Shown here: positions 50,101 through 56,879 of the stretch, piece after piece
How positions within the stretch are numbered: position 1 is the stretch's first letter
Layout of the letters: every line of letters starts with the position of its first letter
From: Nissabacter sp. SGAir0207
GTDB taxonomy: Bacteria > Pseudomonadota > Gammaproteobacteria > Enterobacterales > Enterobacteriaceae
Length of the DNA: 64,000 bases
Direction of reading: 5' to 3'
Assembly (NCBI RefSeq): GCF_005491205.1
Contig: NZ_CP028035.1
Location: forward strand, 434,001 to 498,000
Notes under the pieces: model-generated
Databases searched by the model: none
What the model saw: only the letters and a program-made list of their open reading frames with translations
What the model was told of the DNA's origin: nothing
Translations under genes and position numbers: made by a program

Positions 50101-52856
50101 TGACCATCAAGGCTGGCGAAACCGCGGATATTGGCGGCGCTGACATCAATGTGGCCAATGGCGACATGGCGATCTATGCGCGTGATCTGGACACCACCAA
50201 GTATGAAGATACGGTGGATGTGAACGCCAAGCACTCGGAATCCTTCTTCGGCTGGAAGAGTGAGTTCGGCAGCGTTGTGCTGGATGTCCTGGACAAAAAC
50301 GCCTCAATGGTCGTGGACGCAGTGAGCGACCCGGAAAAAGGCTTTGATCCGCTCACCACCACTGCCCAAGTGGCCAGTGATGCGTTGAACCTCTATTACG
50401 GCGATTTGGCCTATGCGGAACACTCCATTGGTTACGAAAGTTCGAGCAGCAAATCCTCGTCGCACTCCACCAGTGAGAACATGAATAACATCAATGTGGC
50501 CGGTAACATGGATCTGCATATTGAGAATGACGCGACCCTGGCGGGCGTCACCATCAATGCTGGCCAGTTCAACACGGACATTGGTGGTGATCTGACTGTA
50601 CGGGCGGCGGAAGCGCACTCCGACATGACGGAATCCAGCAAGGCGTTCAACATCGGCATTAGTGGTGGCGTGGCCGTAGACAAAGACACCGTGGGTATGG
50701 GTGTGTCCCTCAATGCCGGCGGCAACCGAAATAAAGGGGAAGAGACCGCGGTCACCTACACCAACAGCACCATCAATGCCGGTAGCGCGGATCTTAACGT
50801 CAAGGGCGATGCCAGCCTGATTGGCGGCAACATCACCGCGAATGATGTCAAAACAGATATCAAAGGCGATCTGAACATCGTCAGCGTGCAGGATACCTTC
50901 AATAGCGACGGCTCACGTTGGGAAATGGGCGGTAGCATTGGTGTGGCTGTCAACAGTGACACCGGCTTCGCGGCACCTATCCCGACTGCCAGCTTCTCCT
51001 CCGGCGGTGGATCGGAGTACCGTGACAGCGCGACCACTGGGCAGCAAGCAGGCATCACGGCAAATGATAGCCTGGCGGTCAACGTCGGTGGCGACCTGAA
51101 CATGGCCGGTGGCCATATCATCAGCGAGTCTACTGCCAGTACCCTGGATGTTGGTGGAGATATCAACGCTCGTGACGTGGTGGATACCATTGAGCAGGAT
51201 GGGGCATATGGCGGCGGCGGCGGCGGTATCAGTAAAACCGGCATCGCGGTTAACTACTATGCCGAAACCGTGGATGAGGTGCACTACCGCGAAGAGCAAC
51301 ACTCCACCATCGCCGTGGGTGACATTGATGTCAAAGGGCAGGACCGCAGTGAGTACAACACTGACGCGACCAAGACATCGACAGTGACCAAAGATGAAGA
51401 GGAGTGGGGCAGCGACATCGCCGGGACCATTGCGATGGATCCGATGAAGCACAAGGATGGCTATAGCCCGCGTCCGGATACAGGTAAGTCAACCGACACC
51501 TATACGCCGCGCCCGGATAGCTATACGCCGCGTCCGGATAGCCAGACGCCGCGTCCTTCGGGCGGTGACAATACCCCGCGTCCGCACACTGACGACGTTC
51601 CGCGTCCGGACAACACGCCACGCCCGGACAATACACCGCGCCCGGATGCCGATGGTCAGGTTCCGGATCGTAACATCCCGTCACCGGTCAAGCCGGATGA
51701 TACGGCTAAGCCGCATGAGATAGCCAAACCGGATGAGACGATCAAACCGCAAGATGCGGTTAAGCCGGACGAGATGGTCAAACCGGACAACGACGTCAAA
51801 CCGGACAACGACGTCAAACCGGATAACAACGTCAAGCCGGATGACGCCATCAAACCAGATAACGCCGCCAAACCGGATGAGACCATAGCACCGGATCACG
51901 CGACCAAACCTGATGAGATGGTTAAACCGGAAGAGGCTGCGACCCCGACACGCCCTGATGGCGGCTGGAAGGTGAAAGAGTATGAGCGCGTCATCCTGAC
52001 GCCGGGTTCCTCTACCGGTAAGACGGATTGGATCGCACCGCCGCGTGATGGCGTAGGCAAACCGGACACCGAATACCAGGGTGTGCCGCACAGCAAGCTG
52101 GTGGAGCCGAAAGCACCGAAGAACATTGATGGATCAACCACCTATAATGGCAAGCATTATGAAGTGAAGGTGCCGACGCCAGTGGTGTTGACGCCGGGAT
52201 CCAATACCAACAATGTGCCGGCCAACGGGACGCCGCGTGATGGTAATACCAGCAATGGCACGCAATTTGAGGGCTTGCCGAAGATTATCTATACCCCAAC
52301 CGGGAACAAGGCACCGAGCAATCAGGATGGTTCCACGACCTATAATGGCAACCATTATGATGTGAAAACGCCGGAGCCAGTGGTGCTGACCCCAGGGTCT
52401 AACACCAACAATATCCCGGATCATGGGACGCCGCGCGATGGCAACACCAGCAATGGTACGCAGTTCGAAGGCAATCCGAAGATTGTCTATGATCCGGCCG
52501 GAAATGCGGACAAGGCGCCGAGCAATCAGGATGGTTCCACCACCTACAATGGCAACCATTATGAGGTGAACACGCCGGATCCGGTGGTGCTGACCCCAGG
52601 GTCTAACACCAACAATATCCCGGATCATGGGACGCCGCGTGATGGCAACACCAGCAATGGTACGCAGTTCGAAGGCAATCCGAAGGTTGTCTATGAGCCA
52701 ACCTCGAACAGCGTCCAGGATGGTGCGATGAACGTCAGTGAAGGTCGGTCAAACTGGACACCGCTGTTGCCTGAGTATCGCCTCTCCCAACAGCAGGCTT
52801 ACCTTGATGCGGAGTGGGGACAGAGTAATACCCCGATAAAGGGTAAAAACGCGTAA
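44154..52856 (+). CDS. Filamentous-haemagglutinin-type two-partner exoprotein (TpsA), 2900 aa
   Basis: A giant surface adhesin predicted to form a right-handed beta-helix. A basic extended N-terminus and hydrophobic stretch (about 1-38, ending AFA-D) are followed by the TPS secretion domain (about 40-290). The two TPS signature boxes are recognisable but changed: NSNL at 107-110 in place of NPNL, and NQNG at 146-149 in place of NPNG. The middle (about 300-2400) is repetitive, rich in Asn, Asp, Leu and Ile. Residues 2438-2510 are proline/arginine/aspartate-rich (TPRPD-type), 2513-2596 are 14 hexapeptides of KPDxxV type, and three repeats of about 66 residues start at 2660. No VENN motif, toxin or immunity gene is seen, so a CDI role is not supported. 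Function as adhesin is inferred from family. Confidence 0.93.
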   Translation: MTNSKKSVRIIKRRSFNGRIKPIYLAMASVLPTMAFADAIVPDDRQQHAPTMSQAANGTPMVNIVDPNQRGISHNKFKEFNVNKEGLIFNNSKSDGVSQIGGYAMKNSNLNNEAKAIISEVTGVNGTKLNGTMEVFGKKADVIIANQNGITVNGVATVNTNNLTLSTGRVITQQDGSVRLGVDKGTVEIQGQGISTQGLGYFDIISRSVKLDGEIAGQADVKLLTGLNDYDPETRTHTVRSAEGEGRPEVAIDGSALGSMYGGRIQLISTESGAGVRHEGSIIGDQSIEITADGDLRLTGIQSKQGGINLQGNNITVQKNANGIGGILSSGDLVIRALSHVNLSADAQAQNGIVRIDATSMLQNAASIMANSGQSGAVKVPSIQINVANDYRIEGKLYSIDGNGNTIPNAVITLENGDYVVRVNGQQVNAGIYSDAQLASFDGDVEINAASMSNNAGWVSAQKGALVLNIKDAVENSGMIHASGTLTINTKALKNKGVAFADSALFNVTSLDNQGGLLVNNALEVNTQALDNRSVINSAAGNVNLNVNNERLNNSGQIGGKQVTINQKSDAGKPTTFNNSGTINAQQGLAITTDSLENEGGELYAQKDITLSLSHLLSNTDGGQIIAGENLSVQITHPDARHLQILNADAGWIQAKNIQLDNIDQLENRGESVIVALDNLSINNANRILNDGSTLQSDGQLTLSNIDTISNVNEAELFGNGALSLLNNGDIRNDGASMGSNGDVTISGANSLTNTNEARISSANGKGQLDNIGTLTNSGESVIETQQDLVISHVNKLDNQADSSITSNAALRMQDIVTLTNSGELLGNNLLELSNIDTLTNQNRIQSNANVVLKNIHQLINSGDEAALVALGSLTAEDIEMLLNTNEARISGAMQLVLEKIGVVKNEKDASLESQTNVRIQADSLDNSSRIVSENQIDLEVISLQNQFDGRIAADGNVFIDAEYMLNAQDAMISGLNTIIEAGDLDNHEGIIQATQQTKLTISDVLKNDDGVLRGGEMLWLTMVDKDYTYDDHSGKLGSDGAVIIDAKNITVSALMENTGTIQLGAKETIKISDGAAINTGKDLNLVAHDVINGENASLWSLGNLYIDAREGSFVNNFNGNVLSIGDMMIIAKELTNAVGLIRSEGNMFLEAMYLNNLSQYSGGDKDIYGPEQNASASIEAWSGLKYLKYTTTIAIPTLSSDIELIKAGEISSSGSMYINNEGIFSDMVDERVTIVDGKEQRTTQDTQQIVNDGGNIMSDKDMVIVGDLVNVPRYAEVSMYDYIHKPLATPITITFYWKVVADGTRRASFNTVYEYLDFMFGSGQPSSYSGDDPNWGWWQDANRERFTDSLRMTSHESAQLQSIMIQMFGNSWETKDYYDLVKDWSVLNGSEQTALKEKKQYFLPSERGSVISGGNFYHTGGDLVNGIGDLSGGETGQGSVDVEKIGDKEIKGIGGNSEVLINLTDFEEIRKGISPASVISDLVSIPGMFQKSEEFLAQKNGLIELDASSSKVVPIFETRMEMMDQSKYYGSDYFFEQVGYTPEEPVTVIGDNYFISELIRRQVNESVGTFFSVRDGVQGVDLVKMLMDNAEIAMQNQDLGLVVGEPLNEEQLSKLDQDIVWFVNKEVDGITVMVPYVYLSTTTLEELGNGVTQGQGSAIVHADGNVFIDAKSVDNGNGVISANQSVVINAEEDINSSAKGMNAGIKAKEDVYMNSEAGDINIDGSYVKAGGDIVMLADQGSIDLTASVGRDVTGKQQVHYFEDGLNAGGDIIMQGGEINSNASTINGENIAMKSLTGDINFNEMHEVSAEYNYEMNSKGALNYRRTETEITNATSIQNDVNARGNLSIDSANNITMEGGNYNANTGSIVAKNDVDIKTGQDFSHVEQNIKAKEFSLSAKAGAVGYTAQADYSMLDGGTASTTSGQYENNFSDTSSQAGASRTGKAKTAPTAEAKIGFGKMTDEVEVNQTTNANASLNFNDGLTIKAGETADIGGADINVANGDMAIYARDLDTTKYEDTVDVNAKHSESFFGWKSEFGSVVLDVLDKNASMVVDAVSDPEKGFDPLTTTAQVASDALNLYYGDLAYAEHSIGYESSSSKSSSHSTSENMNNINVAGNMDLHIENDATLAGVTINAGQFNTDIGGDLTVRAAEAHSDMTESSKAFNIGISGGVAVDKDTVGMGVSLNAGGNRNKGEETAVTYTNSTINAGSADLNVKGDASLIGGNITANDVKTDIKGDLNIVSVQDTFNSDGSRWEMGGSIGVAVNSDTGFAAPIPTASFSSGGGSEYRDSATTGQQAGITANDSLAVNVGGDLNMAGGHIISESTASTLDVGGDINARDVVDTIEQDGAYGGGGGGISKTGIAVNYYAETVDEVHYREEQHSTIAVGDIDVKGQDRSEYNTDATKTSTVTKDEEEWGSDIAGTIAMDPMKHKDGYSPRPDTGKSTDTYTPRPDSYTPRPDSQTPRPSGGDNTPRPHTDDVPRPDNTPRPDNTPRPDADGQVPDRNIPSPVKPDDTAKPHEIAKPDETIKPQDAVKPDEMVKPDNDVKPDNDVKPDNNVKPDDAIKPDNAAKPDETIAPDHATKPDEMVKPEEAATPTRPDGGWKVKEYERVILTPGSSTGKTDWIAPPRDGVGKPDTEYQGVPHSKLVEPKAPKNIDGSTTYNGKHYEVKVPTPVVLTPGSNTNNVPANGTPRDGNTSNGTQFEGLPKIIYTPTGNKAPSNQDGSTTYNGNHYDVKTPEPVVLTPGSNTNNIPDHGTPRDGNTSNGTQFEGNPKIVYDPAGNADKAPSNQDGSTTYNGNHYEVNTPDPVVLTPGSNTNNIPDHGTPRDGNTSNGTQFEGNPKVVYEPTSNSVQDGAMNVSEGRSNWTPLLPEYRLSQQQAYLDAEWGQSNTPIKGKNA
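51690..51941 (+). repeat. 14 tandem 18-bp units (KPDxxV hexapeptides) inside the TpsA gene
   Basis: The unit encodes Lys-Pro-Asp/Glu followed by three variable residues, usually ending in a small or aliphatic one (examples KPDETI, KPDNDV twice in a row, KPDNNV). Two adjacent units are almost identical at DNA level. The result is a stiff, charged, proline-containing spacer; the number of units may vary between strains. Confidence 0.85.
52131..52724 (+). repeat. Three direct repeats of about 195-204 bp near the 3' end of the TpsA gene
   Basis: Units begin at 52131, 52329 and 52533. Each encodes a GSTTYNG-HY opening, then VVLTPGSNTNN, then PRDGNTSNGTQFEG and a short Pro-Lys-hydrophobic tail. 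Units two and three share long identical stretches of DNA. A more diverged copy of the VILTPGS part precedes them at about 51990. Confidence 0.85.
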
Positions 52857-52893
52857 TCTAGTCCGCTTCAAATAAGCAGACAGTACCCCCCAA

Positions 52894-52923
52894 AGCGTGC
52901 TCCTCAGGAGCACGCTTTTTTTA
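52894..52923 (+). terminator. Terminator after the TpsA gene
   Basis: A 10-bp perfect stem AGCGTGCTCC/GGAGCACGCT with TCA loop and seven T. It is the first strong terminator after the one following the pilin gene, so chaperone to TpsA can be one transcript. Confidence 0.9.
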
Positions 52924-53047
52924 TGCCTGTTGATTTTCGGTGGGTTAAAAAAGCGGCGAATATTGCCGTGGGGTGCTGTCTTTGGATTATTTTACAGGTG
53001 TGGCCGATCGGGTGGGAATTATTGGGGATAAATTGCGAGGCGTGTGA

Positions 53048-53755
53048 TTAATAGCCCGATTTCTCTTGCAACTCTTTTACCGCATTAACCAACTGAATGT
53101 CATTGGTTACATTGAGTTTGCGCATGGCAGTGCTTTTCTGGTTGCTGATCGTTTTCGGGCTTTTACATAAATCGTGGGCAATCTGTTTAATCGAATGGCC
53201 ATCACAAATGAGTTGTACTACCGCTTTCTCCCGCGCAGAGAGGGTGTTCCAGGGATTTTTATTCCGCTGCTCTGACAGATAGTGTGAAAGAAGCTCTTGC
53301 GAGAGCGTGGACTGAAGATAGAAATGCCCGCTATAGATATGGCGTAAAGTTTGGATTATTAATGACAAATCCTCCTCACTTTTCCTGATGACGCTGGCTG
53401 CGCCCGCCTCCATAGCCTCAGTGATGGTATGCGTGTTCGCATGATGCGTGAAATAGATAATGTGGGTTTGCGGATTATGGCGATGAATTAGCCGGAAAAG
53501 CTGGGTGCCATGCGCGCCCAATAAATCCTTGAAATTATTGTCGCAGATAACAATATCAACCTTATTATTGCTCAAGGTTTTTAATAGGTGCTTGGCCGTA
53601 TGGCTGATGAACAGGACGTCAATGTCACTCTCTTCGCGCAATAATGAGGCCAGCCCAAAGGTGACAATAGGCTGCGGATCGGCAAGGGCGACCTTTATTT
53701 TCTGTCCGAATTCAGCGTGGACAGGAGAATGGGCCAGTGCGGCTCTTTTCTTCAT
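53048..53755 (-). CDS. RcsB/LuxR-type response-regulator-like protein
   Basis: A 235-residue protein with an N-terminal receiver-like domain (about 20-135) and a C-terminal LuxR-type helix-turn-helix (about 168-228). The helix-turn-helix (TISNQKSTAMRKLNVTNDIQLVNAV) is closest in look to RcsB. In the receiver the phosphorylation aspartate (Asp72), the switch threonine (Thr103) and the lysine (Lys125) are kept, but the usual acidic pair is Asp26-Pro27, so one metal-binding acid is missing. No histidine kinase is nearby. It faces the fimbrial/TPS genes and is the likely local regulator, by analogy with FimZ or BvgA; its target is inferred. Start by ATG at 53755, without a strong ribosome site. 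Confidence 0.88.
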   Translation of the reverse strand: MKKRAALAHSPVHAEFGQKIKVALADPQPIVTFGLASLLREESDIDVLFISHTAKHLLKTLSNNKVDIVICDNNFKDLLGAHGTQLFRLIHRHNPQTHIIYFTHHANTHTITEAMEAGAASVIRKSEEDLSLIIQTLRHIYSGHFYLQSTLSQELLSHYLSEQRNKNPWNTLSAREKAVVQLICDGHSIKQIAHDLCKSPKTISNQKSTAMRKLNVTNDIQLVNAVKELQEKSGY

Positions 53756-53915
53756 AATATTATGGCTGTCAGTAGACTGGTGGATAAGTATAGCGTTAAA
53801 AGGGAGAGGGGATAAACGATGTCTAAGAAAAACTTCCCCTGCGAAATTAATGAAGGAATTTAAAAGGGAGGTGCTTTTGAATTCCTAAGCTGCGTCAAAA
53901 AATAAAATATTATCG

Positions 53916-54377
53916 CTAGAAATAGTGAATAACCTGATTGTCGCTCCCGCGCCAGGGCAGGGAGGGGTTATACCGTTCGCGGATAAAACGGCCATCCACC
54001 AGCACATCAATCAGGGCCAGCACAGGTCGCTGTTCAGGGCTTAACTCCGCCCGCGTATACCCGGTCCAGAGCCAGACATCTTTGCCCTCGCACTCCTGCC
54101 GCACCCGCTCCAGCAGGTGCAGCACGGCGGGCACATTCTGCGGATGCAGCGGATCGCCGCCGGAGAGCGACAACCCCTGGCGCGGTATGCGCCTATCATT
54201 CAGATCACGGAGGATGCGATCCTCATCGGCAGCCGTGAAGGGGCGGCCAGAGTCCAGCCGCCAGGTGCTCTGGTTGTAGCAGCCGGGGCAGTGGTGCTCG
54301 CAGCCCGCGACAAACAGCGTGCAGCGGGTGCCCGGCCCGTTGACTACGTCGATGGGGTAGTAACGGTGGAAATTCAT
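53916..54377 (-). CDS. nrdG: Anaerobic ribonucleoside-triphosphate reductase activating protein
   Basis: Radical-SAM enzyme that generates the glycyl radical on NrdD. The ATG at 54377 overlaps the nrdD stop codon (ATGA) and gives 153 residues; longer frames run inside nrdD. The radical-SAM cluster motif C-x3-C-x2-C is Cys26, Cys30 and Cys33 (CEHHCPGC), followed by LSGGDPL, the GGE-like motif. It is translationally coupled to nrdD, as expected for a partner protein. Confidence 0.96.
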   Translation of the reverse strand: MNFHRYYPIDVVNGPGTRCTLFVAGCEHHCPGCYNQSTWRLDSGRPFTAADEDRILRDLNDRRIPRQGLSLSGGDPLHPQNVPAVLHLLERVRQECEGKDVWLWTGYTRAELSPEQRPVLALIDVLVDGRFIRERYNPSLPWRGSDNQVIHYF

Positions 54378-56515
54378 TGCCCCTCCCAACCGCCGTCTGG
54401 CAGGTGCTTGACCCGACGCTTCACCTCCTCCTGCTTGCCAGCATTGAATGGGCGGGCGTCGGGACTGCCGAGGTAACCGCAAACCCGGCGCGTCACGGAG
54501 ACCCGGCTGGCATCGTGGTTGCCGCACTGCGGGCAGACAAAGCCTTTGCTGGTACAGTCAAACTCACCGGTAAAGCCACACTCATAACACTCGTCAATCG
54601 GCGTGTTGGTGCCGTAGTAGGGCACCCGGTGATAGCTGTAGTCCCAGACATCCTCCAGCGCCTTCAGGTTGTGCTGCAAATTGGGGTACTCGCCGTAACA
54701 GATGAATCCCCCGTTCGCCAGCGCCGGGTAGGGGGCCTCAAAATCGATCTTGGCGTAGGGATTGACCCGTTTCTCCACATCCAGATGGAAACTGTTGGTG
54801 TAGTAGCCCTTGTCAGTGACGCCCGGCACTACGCCGAACTCGGCGGTGTCCAGCCGGCAGAAGCGGTCACACAGGTTTTCGCTGGGGGTGCTGTAGAGGC
54901 TAAAACCATAGCCGGTCTCCGCCTTCCAGCGATCGGTGGCGGCGCGCAGGGTCGCGACAATCGCCACCGCCTTGGCGCGTAATGCCTCGTCATCAAATAC
55001 GTGCCGGTTGCCAAACAGCGCATTGATGGTCTCATGCAGGCCGATATACCCCAGCGAGATGGAGGCGCGGCCGTGGCGGAACAGCGCGGAGATGTCGTCA
55101 TCCGCCTTCAGCCGCACCCCGCACGCGCCTTCCATATAGAGGATCGGTGCCACCCGCGCCTTGATCCCCTCCAGCCGGGCGATGCGGGTCATCAGCGCCC
55201 GTTTCGCCAACGCCAACCGGCTGTCGAGCAATTGCCAGAAGGCGGCCTCGTCGCCCCTGGCCTCCAGGGCAATGCGCGGCAGATTGAGGCTGATGACGCC
55301 AATATTGTTGCGGCCATCATGGATCAGCTCGCCGTTCTCCTCATACACCCCAAGGAAGCTGCGGCAGCCCATCGGCGTCTTGAAGGAGCCGGTCACCTTC
55401 GCCACCTGCTCGTAGTTAAGAATATCCGGGTACATGCGCTTGCTGGCGCACTCCAGCGCCAGTTGCTTGATGTCATAGTTGAGATCGCCAGGCTTGTGGT
55501 TGATGCCATCACGGATGGCGAACACCAGTTTCGGGAAGACGGCGGTCTTGCGGTTTTTGCCCAGCCCGGCGATGCGGTTGCGCAGGATCGACTGCTGCAC
55601 CAGCCGCGCCTGCCAGCTGGTGCCAAGGCCAAAGCCGAAGGTGACAAAGGGCGTCTGGCCGTTGGCGGTGTGCAGCGTATTGACCTCATACTCCAGCGAC
55701 TGGAAGGCGTCGTAGCACTCCTTCTCGGTGCGTACCTGCGCATACCCCTCGCCGTCCGGGATCTGCCACTGCCGGGCGGTCTCCAGGTGCTTCTCATAGC
55801 TGGCGGTGACGAAGGGGGCGAGGATCTCATCAATGCGGTTGATGGTGGTGCCACCGTAGATATGGCTGGCGACCTGCGCGATGATCTGCGCGGTCACGGC
55901 GGTGGCGGTCGAGATCGATTTGGGTGTCTCAATTTCGGCGTTGCCCATCTTGAAGCCGCCGGTCAGCATCCCTTTCAGATCAATCAACATGCAGTTGAAC
56001 ATCGGGAAGAAGGGGGAGTAGTCGAGATCGTGGTAGTGGATCTCGCCGCGCTCATGGGCCAGCACAATGTCACGCGGCAGGATGTGCTGCCGGGCATAGT
56101 GGCGCGCGACGATACCGGCCAGCAGGTCGCGCTGCGTCGGGATCACCTTGCTGTCCTTGTTGGCGTTCTCATTGAGCAGTGCGGCGTTGCGCTGCTCCAC
56201 CAGCCCACGGATCTCCTGGTTCAGCCGGCCGCGCTGCTCGCGGGCGACGTCCCGGTCATGGCGATACTCGATATAGGCGCGCGCCAGCGCCTTATAGGGG
56301 CCAGCCATCAGCAGGTTCTCCACCGCCTCCTGAATCTCATGGATATCCACCTGCGCCCGCCCGGCCAACTGCGCGTTGACCTGCCGGGCCACGGCGGCAC
56401 AGTAGGCCGGATCGTTGACACCGGCGGCAACGGCAGCCCGCTGCACCGCCTGCACAATGCGCGTCTCATCAAACTGGGCCTGACACCCGTCCCGCTTAAT
56501 CACCACTGGCTCCAC
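54374..56515 (-). CDS. nrdD: Anaerobic ribonucleoside-triphosphate reductase
   Basis: Class III enzyme reducing ribonucleoside triphosphates to deoxy forms without oxygen. The GTG at 56515 is selected because AAGGAG lies six bases upstream and the protein then starts VEPVVIKRDGC, giving 713 residues (712 in E. coli). It has the N-terminal ATP-cone regulatory domain (1-90), the barrel, a C-terminal zinc site (CYECGF and CPQCG) and the glycyl-radical motif RVCGYLGS close to the C-terminus. Operon with nrdG; NrdR boxes upstream. Confidence 0.97.
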   Translation of the reverse strand: MEPVVIKRDGCQAQFDETRIVQAVQRAAVAAGVNDPAYCAAVARQVNAQLAGRAQVDIHEIQEAVENLLMAGPYKALARAYIEYRHDRDVAREQRGRLNQEIRGLVEQRNAALLNENANKDSKVIPTQRDLLAGIVARHYARQHILPRDIVLAHERGEIHYHDLDYSPFFPMFNCMLIDLKGMLTGGFKMGNAEIETPKSISTATAVTAQIIAQVASHIYGGTTINRIDEILAPFVTASYEKHLETARQWQIPDGEGYAQVRTEKECYDAFQSLEYEVNTLHTANGQTPFVTFGFGLGTSWQARLVQQSILRNRIAGLGKNRKTAVFPKLVFAIRDGINHKPGDLNYDIKQLALECASKRMYPDILNYEQVAKVTGSFKTPMGCRSFLGVYEENGELIHDGRNNIGVISLNLPRIALEARGDEAAFWQLLDSRLALAKRALMTRIARLEGIKARVAPILYMEGACGVRLKADDDISALFRHGRASISLGYIGLHETINALFGNRHVFDDEALRAKAVAIVATLRAATDRWKAETGYGFSLYSTPSENLCDRFCRLDTAEFGVVPGVTDKGYYTNSFHLDVEKRVNPYAKIDFEAPYPALANGGFICYGEYPNLQHNLKALEDVWDYSYHRVPYYGTNTPIDECYECGFTGEFDCTSKGFVCPQCGNHDASRVSVTRRVCGYLGSPDARPFNAGKQEEVKRRVKHLPDGGWEGQ

Positions 56516-56589
56516 GATGCACTCCTTTTTATAGACGTTCCGCCGCCGCCGGGGCAGTCCGGTGGCGCAGGGGTAACGTATCGAAAGAT

Positions 56590-56637
56590 TAACTAGATAT
56601 AGATGAGGTGGGTCACTATACATACAACATCTAGTTA
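56590..56637 (-). promoter_or_regulatory. Two NrdR boxes upstream of nrdD
   Basis: The cores CTAGATATAG (56593-56602; reads CTATATCTAG on the nrdD strand) and CAACATCTAG (56625-56634) fit the NrdR consensus core CWATATATWG with one and two mismatches. Their centres are 32 bp apart, about three helical turns, the usual spacing for cooperative NrdR binding. They lie 75-122 bp before the nrdD start. Binding is inferred. Confidence 0.6.
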
Positions 56638-56879
56638 TTTGCTGGCAGTTAATGCAGAGTTTATTGACGTAAAACAAAGAAAAGCCAGCAGTGGAGCAAG
56701 GCTAACCATTCGTCAATGCGCAAGGTGGCAAAACAAGTCGGAGGATTTAGGAAACCGGTTTAGTGGTTTTTGCCGAAAAGACTACATATTAGATATTAAC
56801 GATTTTTTTACACTTTGCGCCCGGCTACACTGCTGGGGCAGGTCTTATCTTTCAGGATGGCGATACGGGCAGGAGAGCG
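56638..56879. other. Remainder of the nrdD-epimerase intergenic region
   Basis: The gap between the divergent nrdD and epimerase starts is 364 bases. Besides the NrdR boxes I see AT-rich DNA that should hold both promoters, and AGGAGAGCG-like sequence before the epimerase ATG. No gene is supported; an FNR site, expected for anaerobic nrdD, could not be placed confidently. Confidence 0.4.

Noticed and set aside
51690..52724. CRISPR-like or intergenic repeat array
   Set aside because: The repeats are in frame, have lengths divisible by three, no unique spacers, and belong to the exoprotein coding sequence.
44154..52856. Contact-dependent inhibition (CdiA) interpretation of the large exoprotein
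   Set aside because: There is no VENN motif, no recognisable toxin domain at the C-terminus, and no small immunity gene before the terminator and opposing regulator.
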